From Hyphomicrobiales bacterium (lineage in GTDB: Bacteria > Pseudomonadota > Alphaproteobacteria > Rhizobiales > JAJFHB01), in contig JAJFHL010000125.1 of the NCBI GenBank assembly GCA_021775615.1, forward strand, positions 1-64,000: 64,000 nucleotides of DNA, in the 5' to 3' direction. The position numbers and the translations under genes were made by a program. Below, in pieces: positions 30,918-40,578 of this stretch. Numbering within the stretch: the stretch's first letter is position 1; each line of letters begins with the position of its first letter. The notes under the pieces are model-generated. The model was not told the origin of the DNA, did not search any database, and saw only the letters and a list, made by a program, of their open reading frames with translations.

Positions 30918-32453
30918 CTACCAGTTGTCAATCGTGCGCTTGCGCCCGGTGCGCAGTGGCACGGGCGGCAGGCTCTTGAGGAACTTCAGGACCGCCGCAC
31001 GGGTTTCGGACGGGTCGATGACATCGTCATATTCAAAACGCCCGGCGACCTCCAACGCAGTGTTGCGCGCCCGGATTTCGTCGGCCAGTTCCCGTTCACG
31101 CTGCAGACGCGCCTTTTGATCGGCGATCGCGTCGAGTTCCTGTTTGTGGGTGATCTTGACCGCTCCCTCGAGGCCCATGGCGCCGAACTCCGCGGTCGGC
31201 CAGGCAACAAGCAGAGACGGGTTCACCGGCAGCGATCCCATCATGTAATAGCCAAGCCCATAGGCCTTGCGCAGAACGACGGTCATGAAGGGTGTGGTCG
31301 CATTAACGGCTGCGGTGAGAATTCTCGAACTGTGACGCACCAGCGCCGTTGCCTCGACTTCCGGCCCGACCATGAGACCGGGCGTATCGCAAAGATAGAG
31401 CATCGGAATGTCGTGGGCATCGCATAATTGTATGAAGCGGGCGAGCTTGTCGCAGGCCGGGCTGTCCATGGCGCCGGCCAGATACATGGGCTGGTTGGCG
31501 AGTACGCCCGTGGGCCGGCCACCGACCCTGATCAGCGAGGTGACCGCCGCCCGGCCGAACTGCGGCCGCAATTCAAGCACCGAGCCGACGTCGGCAATGC
31601 CGTTTATCACCTTGCGCACATCGTAGGCGCGGCGCGGGTTCTCCGGAACCACATCGCGCAGTGCCATGACGTCAGGTTCTTCACCCGGCGGGTTGTCCTG
31701 TCTGAAGTAGGAAAGATAGAGCTTTGCGACTTCTACGGCTTCGGCCTCATCCTCCACCAGAATGTCAATGGCGCCGGCGGCCTCGTGAACTTCCGGAGGC
31801 CCGAGCTCCTCCGGCGTCAGCTTTATGCCGAGTGCCGATTCAACCAGGGGCGGGCCGGCCATTCCCAGGGCAGCCTTGCGGGTGGCGATCAGGGTATCGC
31901 ACAGGCCGGCAACGTTGGCGTTACCGGCGAAGCACCTGCCCGCGACGATGCCGAGGGTTGGCACCTGACCGGACAGCTTGGCCATCATGGCAAAGGTTTC
32001 TTCGAAGTCGCGCGGAGAAATGTTGTTCTCATGGGGACGCCAGCCGCCGCCTTCGGTCCAGAAGATCAGGGGCAGCCGAAGGTTCTCCACGACATGGAAC
32101 AGGCGGTCGGTCTTGGTGTGATTGATGGTGGCCTGGGTTCCGGCATGGACGGTGTAGTCATAGGCGGCAACCGCAACGCTTTGACCTGAAACGGTTCCGA
32201 TCCCCATGACCAATCCGTCGGCGGCGCCGTCGCGCAGCTTGAAGGCGGGCCTGGCCAGCTGGCCGTACTCCTGGAACGATTCCGAATCGAGAAGCGCCTC
32301 AATGTTCCGGCGCGCGGTCCAATGTCCGGTTTTTTTGCGTTTCGCCAAGGCATCAGGACGGTTCTCATCGAGGGTCGCCGCCTTGGCCGCCAGGACCGCG
32401 GCGAGGTCCGAACGCGGCTCCTGCCGGTCTTTCCTGTTGTCGTTGTCAGCCAC
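30918..32453 (-). CDS. acyl-CoA carboxylase carboxyltransferase subunit
   Basis: Carboxyl transferase fold; RGHVAIM-like loops, GPPLVESALGIKLTPEELGPPEVHEAAGAID, PGLMVGPEVE. Confidence 0.88.
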   Translation of the reverse strand: MADNDNRKDRQEPRSDLAAVLAAKAATLDENRPDALAKRKKTGHWTARRNIEALLDSESFQEYGQLARPAFKLRDGAADGLVMGIGTVSGQSVAVAAYDYTVHAGTQATINHTKTDRLFHVVENLRLPLIFWTEGGGWRPHENNISPRDFEETFAMMAKLSGQVPTLGIVAGRCFAGNANVAGLCDTLIATRKAALGMAGPPLVESALGIKLTPEELGPPEVHEAAGAIDILVEDEAEAVEVAKLYLSYFRQDNPPGEEPDVMALRDVVPENPRRAYDVRKVINGIADVGSVLELRPQFGRAAVTSLIRVGGRPTGVLANQPMYLAGAMDSPACDKLARFIQLCDAHDIPMLYLCDTPGLMVGPEVEATALVRHSSRILTAAVNATTPFMTVVLRKAYGLGYYMMGSLPVNPSLLVAWPTAEFGAMGLEGAVKITHKQELDAIADQKARLQRERELADEIRARNTALEVAGRFEYDDVIDPSETRAAVLKFLKSLPPVPLRTGRKRTIDNW

Positions 32454-32478
32454 GGCCCGCCCTCTTCAACTGTTCGCG

Positions 32479-32703
32479 TCAGCCCTCTCGGACATTGGCC
32501 ACCACTTGCCCCTCGGTGACGCTTTCGCCCTCTTCAACCAGAACCTCCGCAAGGGTTCCGGCGCAGGGCGACTCAACGGGGATCTCCATTTTCATGCTTT
32601 CAATCAACAAGATAACCTGGTCCGCTTCGACCGAACTGCCTGGCTCGGATTCAATAGCCGCGACAATTCCCGAGACCTGAGACTTCACTTCTTTCATGTT
32701 CAC
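32479..32703 (-). CDS. stand-alone biotin/lipoyl carrier domain (74 aa)
   Basis: ESMKMEIP biotinylation motif; upstream of carboxyltransferase on the same strand. Confidence 0.88.
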   Translation of the reverse strand: MNMKEVKSQVSGIVAAIESEPGSSVEADQVILLIESMKMEIPVESPCAGTLAEVLVEEGESVTEGQVVANVREG

Positions 32704-32918
32704 ACACCCTCACCCGCTCACCGAGGCCTTGGGTCATAGCCCAATGCTTCGGTGCCATCAATCAGGCATTGCCAAAAAGGCGAGCTGAATTTTCCTGGAA
32801 GCAGGCGACATATGACACTTTGGCAGCATTCGGCCGGAGTCAATCGTGGCGCATTTAAGACTTCCTCAGGGCTTTTCTGGTTAATTCACAGTCAATTAGA
32901 TGGTCTGGAGTGGGTTCA

Positions 32919-32941
32919 GGAAAAGTGGCCACCGGTTTTCC
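32919..32941. repeat. intergenic inverted repeat resembling a palindrome I recall as common in Hyphomicrobiales
   Basis: GGAAAA-GTGGCCAC-CGG-TTTTCC. Confidence 0.45.
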
Positions 32942-33038
32942 GTCCGATCCCGCCCCAACGTATAGAAATCGATCTCGTTTTACCGATGTAGGTGAGACCA
33001 CCTGAGTTGATCGTGATCTAGAGGCTGTGGGCAACAAT

Positions 33039-33926
33039 ATGATGAAAGTGCTGATTGTCGACGATCAACCTGAACTACGGCATGTCTTGCGCATTTGCCT
33101 GAGCGCTGCCGGCCTTGAAATACTGGAAGCCGGAAACGGTCAGAAAGCGCTTGCTGCGGTCAAGGAGCACAGTCCGGAGATTATCATTCTCGATGTCATG
33201 ATGCCCGATCTGAACGGAACCGAAGTGTGTTCGCGGATACGGCAGACCGCGCCGGGTACGTCGGCCTACATCATCATGCTGTCCGCCCGCGCCGAAGTCA
33301 CGTCTCGCGTCTGCGGTCTTGAAAGCGGTGCGGACGCCTACCTTACAAAGCCCTTCGAACCGCAGGAAATCATGGCGCAATTGCGGGTCGGCATCCGTGC
33401 CGTGGAAAGCCGCAAGAGCTTTCTCACCGATTCGCTGACCGGCATACTTGGCCGACGGGCATTCGATGCCCTTTTCGGTCAGACCATCGCGCGCAGCCAC
33501 CGTCACAAGGTGCCGTTGTCCCTGGCAATCATCGACATCGACAACTTCAAGGTGATTAACGACGCAGGTGGTCACGCGGCCGGCGACAAGGTGCTTCGCG
33601 AGTTTGCCCAATTGCTGCGGGCCGAGGCACGCGATAGCGATCTCTATTTCCGCTGGGGCGGCGAAGAATTCACCTGGCTGCTGTCCGATACGGATCTGAA
33701 CGGCGCCCGGATTGCCACCGAGCGGTTCCGGGAAAAAGTCGCGCGGCATCAGTTCCCCGGTGTCGGGCAACTGACTGTCAGCATCGGTGTTGCAATACTT
33801 GAAGAATTGGAAGACGGCACCTCGCTGAGCGCCCGCGCCGATGCTGCGCTCTACCGGGCGAAGGATGGCGGCCGCAACCGCATTGAATTCGATCAGCCAC
33901 AGGCACCGTCGGCGATCACCGCCTGA
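33039..33926 (+). CDS. REC-GGDEF response regulator (diguanylate cyclase)
   Basis: REC VLIVDDQPELRHVL..IIILDVMMPDLNG; RDSD-LYFRW-GGEEF (I-site RxxD plus intact GGEEF). Confidence 0.9.
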   Translation: MMKVLIVDDQPELRHVLRICLSAAGLEILEAGNGQKALAAVKEHSPEIIILDVMMPDLNGTEVCSRIRQTAPGTSAYIIMLSARAEVTSRVCGLESGADAYLTKPFEPQEIMAQLRVGIRAVESRKSFLTDSLTGILGRRAFDALFGQTIARSHRHKVPLSLAIIDIDNFKVINDAGGHAAGDKVLREFAQLLRAEARDSDLYFRWGGEEFTWLLSDTDLNGARIATERFREKVARHQFPGVGQLTVSIGVAILEELEDGTSLSARADAALYRAKDGGRNRIEFDQPQAPSAITA

Positions 33927-33978
33927 GGGTTTCCCTAGCCGAAGCAAAACCCTTCATAGTGTGGCCGGAACGCTTCCT

Positions 33979-35229
33979 TCAGGACTGCAGGATCTGGCTG
34001 ACCGGTCTGCGCGTCACCCGGGCTTCGTAGTCGGTGACCCAGTCGGCAAACGCCGATGCGGGCATCGGTTTCGCAATGTAATAACCCTGGACCTCATCGA
34101 TGCCGCTCGCAGCGACGAAATTCCAGTCCTCTTCGGTTTCCACTCCCTCCGCGACAAGACGAAGATCCAGCTGTTTGCCGAGTTTGGTGCTGGCCTCGAC
34201 GCTGGCGCGCGCGAACTGGTCCCGCGTGGCCTCGCGGATGAACGTCTGATCGATCTTCAGTTCGGAGAACGGGTATTCGCGGAGCTGCTCGATATTCGAG
34301 TATCCGGTTCCGAAGTCGTCTATCGAAATACCGAAACCCATGATGCGAAGCCGTGCCAGAACCTCCGAGGATATGGTGGATTTCTCAACCAGCTGACGTT
34401 CGGTGATCTCAAAGACAACCGTCCCGCAGTCTATCCCGGCCGTTCCCATCCTGGCCGACATTTCATCTGGAAACTCGATGCGGTTCAGTGCATCCGCTCC
34501 AAGATTGATTGAGATTTTCGGATTCACATTGCGCTGGCGCCACAGCATCAAATTGTCAATGGACGCCGAGATGATCACATCGGTGAGTTGACCCAGAAGG
34601 CCGTTTTGCTCGGCCATCGGGATAAAGAAATTAGGTCCGATCATGCCCAGATTTGGATGCAGCCAGCGGGCCAGCGCTTCGGCTCCACAGACCGCATGGC
34701 TCATGACATCGATTTTAGGCTGATAGAATGGCACGACTTCACGCGACACCAGTGCGTGCCGGAGGTCGTGCACGGTGGCCAGGACCGGGACTGAGGTTGC
34801 CGCTTTCTCCGCCGGCTTATTGATCCGGTTCACGATTTCTTCCAGATCATTCATTTTGAGAGGCTTGGCGAGCGCACCGACAATGTTGAGATTGTGCGCC
34901 TGGGCCAGGCTTTGCGCGGTCTTCACGACCGCAGCCTTCTCGCCGCTCAGAATGGCAATGTGTCCGCGAAACTCGCGGTCCTTGAGATGGCGGAGGAACT
35001 GTATGCCGTCGAGTTCGGGCATGTTCAGGTCACAAAGGATGAAATCGATCTCACCGGCAAACTGGTCGACCAGTTGCAGTCCGTGATGGCCGTTGACCGC
35101 GGTGTGGACTTTTGCGACACCACGTTTCTGAAAGAACATTTCCGCGATTGCGCACATGACGGGGTCGTCATCGACAATCAGGACCGATGCGAGCCCGCAG
35201 GTGTTGTTTGTGATCGGTTCCCCAAGCAT
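33979..35229 (-). CDS. REC-EAL response regulator (c-di-GMP phosphodiesterase)
   Basis: REC VLIVDDDPVMC..FILCDLNMPELDG; EAL motifs AEALARW, FEITE, IDDFGTGYS, LKIDQTFI, VAEGVETE. Confidence 0.9.
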   Translation of the reverse strand: MLGEPITNNTCGLASVLIVDDDPVMCAIAEMFFQKRGVAKVHTAVNGHHGLQLVDQFAGEIDFILCDLNMPELDGIQFLRHLKDREFRGHIAILSGEKAAVVKTAQSLAQAHNLNIVGALAKPLKMNDLEEIVNRINKPAEKAATSVPVLATVHDLRHALVSREVVPFYQPKIDVMSHAVCGAEALARWLHPNLGMIGPNFFIPMAEQNGLLGQLTDVIISASIDNLMLWRQRNVNPKISINLGADALNRIEFPDEMSARMGTAGIDCGTVVFEITERQLVEKSTISSEVLARLRIMGFGISIDDFGTGYSNIEQLREYPFSELKIDQTFIREATRDQFARASVEASTKLGKQLDLRLVAEGVETEEDWNFVAASGIDEVQGYYIAKPMPASAFADWVTDYEARVTRRPVSQILQS

Positions 35230-35391
35230 TGGTTTCCACCCCTAGAATCTTCGCTTTTTGCCACGCTGCAGGTTATGAGGCATGCCTTAAAATTGGGATA
35301 AGGAAGCTTTAGGCGTAATCGGGCCGTCTGATCCACGGCGCGGCCGCTGACGTATCGCAGCCATGACGTTTTATGAGATAGAAGGGATGCT

Positions 35392-36408
35392 ATGGATTCG
35401 GTAACGCAGATAGCATTGGGCGCGGCGATCGGTGAGCTGGTGCTCGGCCGCAAAGTCGGCTGGCGCGCGGCGCTGGCCGGCGGTATCTGCGGCACCCTTC
35501 CCGACCTCGATGTGTTCATACCGCTGGGCGACCCGGTCAGCGATTTCACCTATCACCGCGGCGCCTCCCATTCCCTGTTTGTCCTCTCCCTGGCGGCGCC
35601 TGTGATTGCCGAGGCGATTATCAGATTCCAGAAACGGGCGCGCGAACATCGTCTGGCCTGGCACCTTTTGGTGTTTGCGGTGCTGATCACCCATCCCCTG
35701 CTGGACAGTTTCACGGTTTACGGCACACAGATTTTCTGGCCGATCGACCCGACGCCCGTGGGCTGGGCGACCATTTTCATCATCGATCCGGCCTATACGC
35801 TCCCGCTTCTCGTCGGTGTCCTGTGCGCCCTGGCCATGCGGAGAACGAAACCTGCCGGCCATCGCATGAATTCCCTTGGGCTCGTGCTCAGTTCGGCCTA
35901 TCTCGCCTGGACCGTTATGGCAAAGCAGCAGGCGATCGAAGCCGCCGAGCGCGGCCTGGAACGCGCCGGCATCGAAAACGCCAAGGTCATGCCCATTGCC
36001 GGGCCGTTCACATCTTTGTTCTGGCGTGTCGTCGCGGTCGACGGAGACACATACTACAATGCCTATTATTCCATTCTTGACGGCACGGCGGACGAACTCA
36101 GCTTTGCTCCGCACAGCCGCAACATGGAACTTCTCAACGGGCTTCAGGAGGATTGGGCGACCCAAAGGTTGCAATGGTTTACCAAGGGCTTCTACACCCT
36201 CAAGCGCGACGGCGATGACGTCATTCTGTCGGACCTGCGCATGGGGTTCGAGCCGAACTACGTCTTTACATTCAAGCTGGCGAGCATCGGCAACCCGCAC
36301 GCCGTTCCGCTCGCCAAGTCTGAGAGGGTTCCGATCGGACAGGATCTCTCCGGTCTTGCCTGGGTCTGGCAACGGATCTGGTCCGCCGATGTCCCGCATC
36401 GACCATAG
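35392..36408 (+). CDS. membrane-bound metal-dependent hydrolase (YdjM-like)
   Basis: MDSVTQIALGAAIGELVLGRKVG..YHRGASHSLFVL..HPLLDSFT. Confidence 0.85.
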   Translation: MDSVTQIALGAAIGELVLGRKVGWRAALAGGICGTLPDLDVFIPLGDPVSDFTYHRGASHSLFVLSLAAPVIAEAIIRFQKRAREHRLAWHLLVFAVLITHPLLDSFTVYGTQIFWPIDPTPVGWATIFIIDPAYTLPLLVGVLCALAMRRTKPAGHRMNSLGLVLSSAYLAWTVMAKQQAIEAAERGLERAGIENAKVMPIAGPFTSLFWRVVAVDGDTYYNAYYSILDGTADELSFAPHSRNMELLNGLQEDWATQRLQWFTKGFYTLKRDGDDVILSDLRMGFEPNYVFTFKLASIGNPHAVPLAKSERVPIGQDLSGLAWVWQRIWSADVPHRP

Positions 36409-36424
36409 AGGTCTGTGGACGACT

Positions 36425-37366
36425 TCAGACGACCTTGTCCCGGCGCATCAAAAGGTGACGCAGAGGCACCTGAGCCAGCACCGCACCGACACATACCAGA
36501 AGCGCGCCCCAGGCCTGGGTCTGGATGATCTCACCGCCGCTGAAGAGTGCCAGAACCATGACATAGAACGGCACCAGATTGTGATGCATCGTGGTCACGG
36601 TTACGCCGAGACGCCGCACCGCCGCGAACCACATCACCATGGAAAGTCCTACAGACATGGCCCCGACCCAGACAATGATGCCGACGGAAGGCCAGGAGAA
36701 GTCGAACACGGGTTCCGCATAGCCCAGCGCCACCGCGCCGGTGGCGACAATCGCCGCGCCGACCGTTGCGCAGGTCAGCGTGAAGGCGGCCTGGGCCAGT
36801 TCTGAAATGTCACCAAGGCGAGCTGTCGTTTCGCGGGTGTACCAGACAAACAGGGTGATCGCGCCCAGCAGCAGCACTTCGCCTCCCTGCAGTCCGAGTG
36901 CAAACCATCCCTGGTCGGGAGCAAGTGCGGTTACGTACCCACCTCCAACCGCCAGCACGATGCCGGCTGCGATCGGCACGGTCAGTTGTTCGCGCCGCTG
37001 CAGAAACCCAATCAGCACGGAAATGACCGGCATCATCGAGATGATGATCGCGGCGGTCACCGGGTTCGCGTATTTCTGTCCCCAGACAAACAGCACAGTC
37101 GATCCGGCGAGCACGACACCGCCAAGCAGCCAGATCTGGCGCCACTGCGGATTGCGCACATGATGCGCCCCTCCCGTGACAAGCAAAAGAAACAACAGGA
37201 ATATCGCCGAGGCGGCCAATCGGAACGGCGCCATCAGCAGGGGCTGCCAGGTCTGCATGATATGCGCCATCGCGGGAAACTGGGTCGCCCACAGGATCAT
37301 CGCCAGGAACGCCAGAACATTGCCGACAAGACGACTGGACATTGACACCGACCACCGAGTTAACAC
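36425..37366 (-). CDS. EamA/DMT family transporter
   Basis: Ten-TM pattern, repeated EamA-like halves. Confidence 0.85.
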   Translation of the reverse strand: MLTRWSVSMSSRLVGNVLAFLAMILWATQFPAMAHIMQTWQPLLMAPFRLAASAIFLLFLLLVTGGAHHVRNPQWRQIWLLGGVVLAGSTVLFVWGQKYANPVTAAIIISMMPVISVLIGFLQRREQLTVPIAAGIVLAVGGGYVTALAPDQGWFALGLQGGEVLLLGAITLFVWYTRETTARLGDISELAQAAFTLTCATVGAAIVATGAVALGYAEPVFDFSWPSVGIIVWVGAMSVGLSMVMWFAAVRRLGVTVTTMHHNLVPFYVMVLALFSGGEIIQTQAWGALLVCVGAVLAQVPLRHLLMRRDKVV

Positions 37367-37457
37367 GACACTCGGCCGAGACTATCGGGATTGCACCGGG
37401 GAGCAAGATCAATTGGTATGCATCGCACCTTGATTGTGCAACGCACAGGGGCCCAAC

Positions 37458-37493
37458 GCCGGTCTCCGGCGGACAAACCCGCCGGTGTCCGGC
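37458..37493. promoter_or_regulatory. long imperfect hairpin in 5' region of DUF4189-like gene
   Basis: GCCGGTCTCCGGCGG-acaaac-CCGCCGGTGTCCGGC. Confidence 0.5.
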
Positions 37494-37596
37494 CTCCAAC
37501 GTGAAAAAGGCTTAACCTTAAATCTGCAAACGAGGGTCGAAATTGTTTGTGACTTTTGCTAGGCTCGCCGTGTGCATAGACCCTGATAGACCGTGG

Positions 37597-38214
37597 ATGA
37601 ACATGAAAAACTCAATAAAAATAGCTACTTTTGCGCTCGTCATTACACTTGGCCTGACCGTCTCTCATGCCGCCAAGGCGGATACGGTTAGTGATCCGGA
37701 CCTGATCCGACAGGCCCAAGATATTCTGTACAAACTCAACTACGATGTCGGTGAGATCAACGGTCAAATGACCGAAGAAACCAGGGAGGCGATTCGTAGT
37801 TATCAACGGAACAAGAACCTGAGCGATGATGGCATACTGACAGTGAATCTCTTGCTGGAGTTGCGTGACGCAAGGATTCCCAGCACCTGGGGAGCCATCA
37901 GCGCGGCCGTCGATGGCGCATGGGGGGCAACCTGGAACTACAACGACCGCTTGACGGCAGAGAGGGAAGCCAAACAGGAGTGCGCCAAGAACACCGAGCA
38001 CCCGTGTGATGTTGTGGCTGTACACGGGGACAATTGTCTTGCTCTGTATCACTGGAACGGCAAAGAACGCTGGGGATGGGCAATTCGAACCGGAGCGTCC
38101 ATCGACAAGGCGAAACTCGAATCGCTGCAGCACTGCCGCAGCAACCGCACAGAGAACGTTCCTTGTGATTTGAGGACAGTTGCCTGTGCGAACGGCCGTC
38201 ACAAGACCAACTAG
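37597..38214 (+). CDS. secreted peptidoglycan-binding domain + DUF4189-like protein
   Basis: Signal peptide; DPDLIRQAQDILYKLNYDVGEINGQMTEETREAIRSYQRNKNL (PG_binding_1); C-terminal Cys-containing domain. Confidence 0.75.
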   Translation: MNMKNSIKIATFALVITLGLTVSHAAKADTVSDPDLIRQAQDILYKLNYDVGEINGQMTEETREAIRSYQRNKNLSDDGILTVNLLLELRDARIPSTWGAISAAVDGAWGATWNYNDRLTAEREAKQECAKNTEHPCDVVAVHGDNCLALYHWNGKERWGWAIRTGASIDKAKLESLQHCRSNRTENVPCDLRTVACANGRHKTN

Positions 38215-38413
38215 GACCCGGCCCGGTCGGTTGGGCGCTTCGTTGCCGAAGACCGGGAGCCTTTCAGGCGGATATTGAAACGGGATGCGGGGATTGCGCC
38301 GGTGTGGCACCCTCCCCGCACCTGTTCCGCTCAGAAAGGCTGAGTGACCAAAGGAACACACCATCTCATGCTTTTCTCAGGAGAAGCCGAGGCCTAGGTA
38401 AGGGAGATCCAAT

Positions 38414-39187
38414 ATGTCGATTGCCGAAACCGTCAGCCAGATGACACGCCCGGTCGAACCGCATTTCGATGATGGTCCCGCCCGGCACAAACTGGGTCTC
38501 ATTGCGCTGTCTTCCGACATGGTGACGGAACGCGATTTCAACCTCATGCTGCCGCCGGGCGACGAGGTCATGTACTACACTGCCCGCGTCCATCACTATT
38601 CGCCCGTGACGGTCGAAAATTTGCGGCGGATGGGCCCGCAGCTTGCGGACGCTGCCGCCCAAATCCTGCCGACGACGCCGTTTGACGTCATTGCGTACAG
38701 CTGTACATCGGGAACCGTTTCGATCGGTTACGAGGAAGTGGTGGCACAGATTCAAAAGGGCCGGCCCGACGTTCAGGTGGTGACGCCGATAACGGCCGCC
38801 CTTGCCGCGTTCGAGAAGTACGACGTCAAGCGCATTTCCTTCATGACACCCTATACGGATGACGTGAACCAGACCATGGTGCCATTCCTCGAAGGCCGCG
38901 GAATCGAGATTCTGAATGTCGCCGGCTTCTGCCAGGACGATGATCAACTGATGGCGCGCCTGACGCCGCAGGCGATTCACGATGCGGCGGTGGAAATCAC
39001 CGACCCGGATGCGGATGCGCTGTTTGTTTCGTGCACCGGCATCCGTACGGCTGAAACGATTGACCGGATCGAGCAGTCGATCGGCAAGCCGGCATTCTGC
39101 AGTAACCAGTGCATGGTGTGGCAATCGCTACGGCTTGCCGGCTACGACAAGCCTCTTGAAGGCTTCGGCCGCCTGCTTCGAGAATGA
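38414..39187 (+). CDS. maleate cis-trans isomerase / Asp-Glu racemase superfamily protein
   Basis: DVIAYSCTSGT and DALFVSCTGIRT paired Cys motifs. Confidence 0.85.
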   Translation: MSIAETVSQMTRPVEPHFDDGPARHKLGLIALSSDMVTERDFNLMLPPGDEVMYYTARVHHYSPVTVENLRRMGPQLADAAAQILPTTPFDVIAYSCTSGTVSIGYEEVVAQIQKGRPDVQVVTPITAALAAFEKYDVKRISFMTPYTDDVNQTMVPFLEGRGIEILNVAGFCQDDDQLMARLTPQAIHDAAVEITDPDADALFVSCTGIRTAETIDRIEQSIGKPAFCSNQCMVWQSLRLAGYDKPLEGFGRLLRE

Positions 39188-39196
39188 GCGCAGCGC

Positions 39197-39922
39197 CTAC
39201 CCGCGCTTGACGAGGACAGGTGCCGTCAGCTCTGACAGCGCCTGTTTTTGTTTGCCGTCCGCTGCGAAGTTGCCGGGATCCAGCCAGGCACTGAATGCCC
39301 GGTCGAGCGTCTCCCACTCCGTGTCGATTGCCGCATACCAGGCTGTGTCCCGGTTACGGCCCTTGACCACGGTGGCCTGACGGAAGACACCCTCGTAACT
39401 GAGGCCAAGCCGCATGGCGGCATTACGGGATTTCTCGTTGAGGCCGTGGCATTTCCATTCATAGCGCCGATAGCCCAACTCGAAGGCGCGCTTCATCATC
39501 AGATACATCGCTTCAGTGGCGGCGGGCGCGCGCTGGATCAGCGGCGAGTAATTGATGTGCCCGACCTCGATCGAACCGTTGCTCGGATCGATACGCAGAT
39601 AGCTTGCCACTCCTGCCGCCTTGCCGGTGTTCAGATCGACAATGGCATGAAACATGGGATCGTCTTTCAGGCACGTCTCTTCCATCCAGGCGCGATACTG
39701 GTTCAGGGTGTCGAACGGTCCGTATGGCAGGTAGGCCCATATACGCCCTTCCGCATCAGTGAGGTTGGCTTCGTGAAGGTCGGCGGCGTGGCAGTCGGGA
39801 TCGAGTGGCTCGACCCGGCAGTGTCGGCCCTGCATCGGTTCACGCGGCGGCCGCGGCGGTGTGCGCCAGCCGGGAACCGGATCGCCGATCGGGAGGTTCA
39901 AATCAGGTATTGTATCGGTCAT
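39197..39922 (-). CDS. GNAT (RimJ/RimL-like) N-acetyltransferase
   Basis: GSIEVGHINYSPLIQRAPAATEAMYLMMKRAFELGYRRYEWKCHGLNEKSRNAAMRLG. Confidence 0.88.
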   Translation of the reverse strand: MTDTIPDLNLPIGDPVPGWRTPPRPPREPMQGRHCRVEPLDPDCHAADLHEANLTDAEGRIWAYLPYGPFDTLNQYRAWMEETCLKDDPMFHAIVDLNTGKAAGVASYLRIDPSNGSIEVGHINYSPLIQRAPAATEAMYLMMKRAFELGYRRYEWKCHGLNEKSRNAAMRLGLSYEGVFRQATVVKGRNRDTAWYAAIDTEWETLDRAFSAWLDPGNFAADGKQKQALSELTAPVLVKRG

Positions 39923-40079
39923 GGGAACTCCACGGAATTGCCGTACGGCCGGTTAGTAGGCCAAAATAGGCGGCGGCGGGAATGGCCGGTTTCCATATGC
40001 TTGTCATAACCAGTCGCCGGCGTCCCGGGACACTCGGACCTGACGTGATGATTTTGGCTGCAAGAACGGATGTGAAACC

Positions 40080-40430
40080 ATGAACCCCCGATCACGGGTC
40101 ACATTGGCATCGACGATCATCTGCCTACTGATCATTACGGCAACGGGGCCTGCGGTGTCGCACGCCATAGATGGCGCCTGGTGTCACGAAGACGGCCGCT
40201 CGATGCGGATTGACGGCGACATGATCTCGATTGATGGACATACGATCGCCGGCACCTATCAGCGGCATTCATACACCTATACCTCACCGCCCGGGCCAGA
40301 GGGGCGCGGCGGCGTGACCTCGATGGTTCTGAAGGATGACAACACACTTCTCCTGACACCGCCGTCGAGCACGCATGTCACCATTGGCAGCTCGATTCAA
40401 CGCTGGCGGCGTTGTGAGGCGATCTCGTAA
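40080..40430 (+). CDS. small secreted hypothetical protein
   Basis: Signal-like N-terminus, complete ORF. Confidence 0.5.
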   Translation: MNPRSRVTLASTIICLLIITATGPAVSHAIDGAWCHEDGRSMRIDGDMISIDGHTIAGTYQRHSYTYTSPPGPEGRGGVTSMVLKDDNTLLLTPPSSTHVTIGSSIQRWRRCEAIS

Positions 40431-40578
40431 TACTCCGGACTCCGGCCCCCATGATTGGCGGCGGCCATCCAGCCGGCAGCACACTGAAAGCCTGCTCCGC
40501 GCCCGGGTCTCAATAAGCGCGGCTGATCATCCCAAAAGAACAGGAGACACCAGCTCTCAAACAGGAGACCCACCGACC

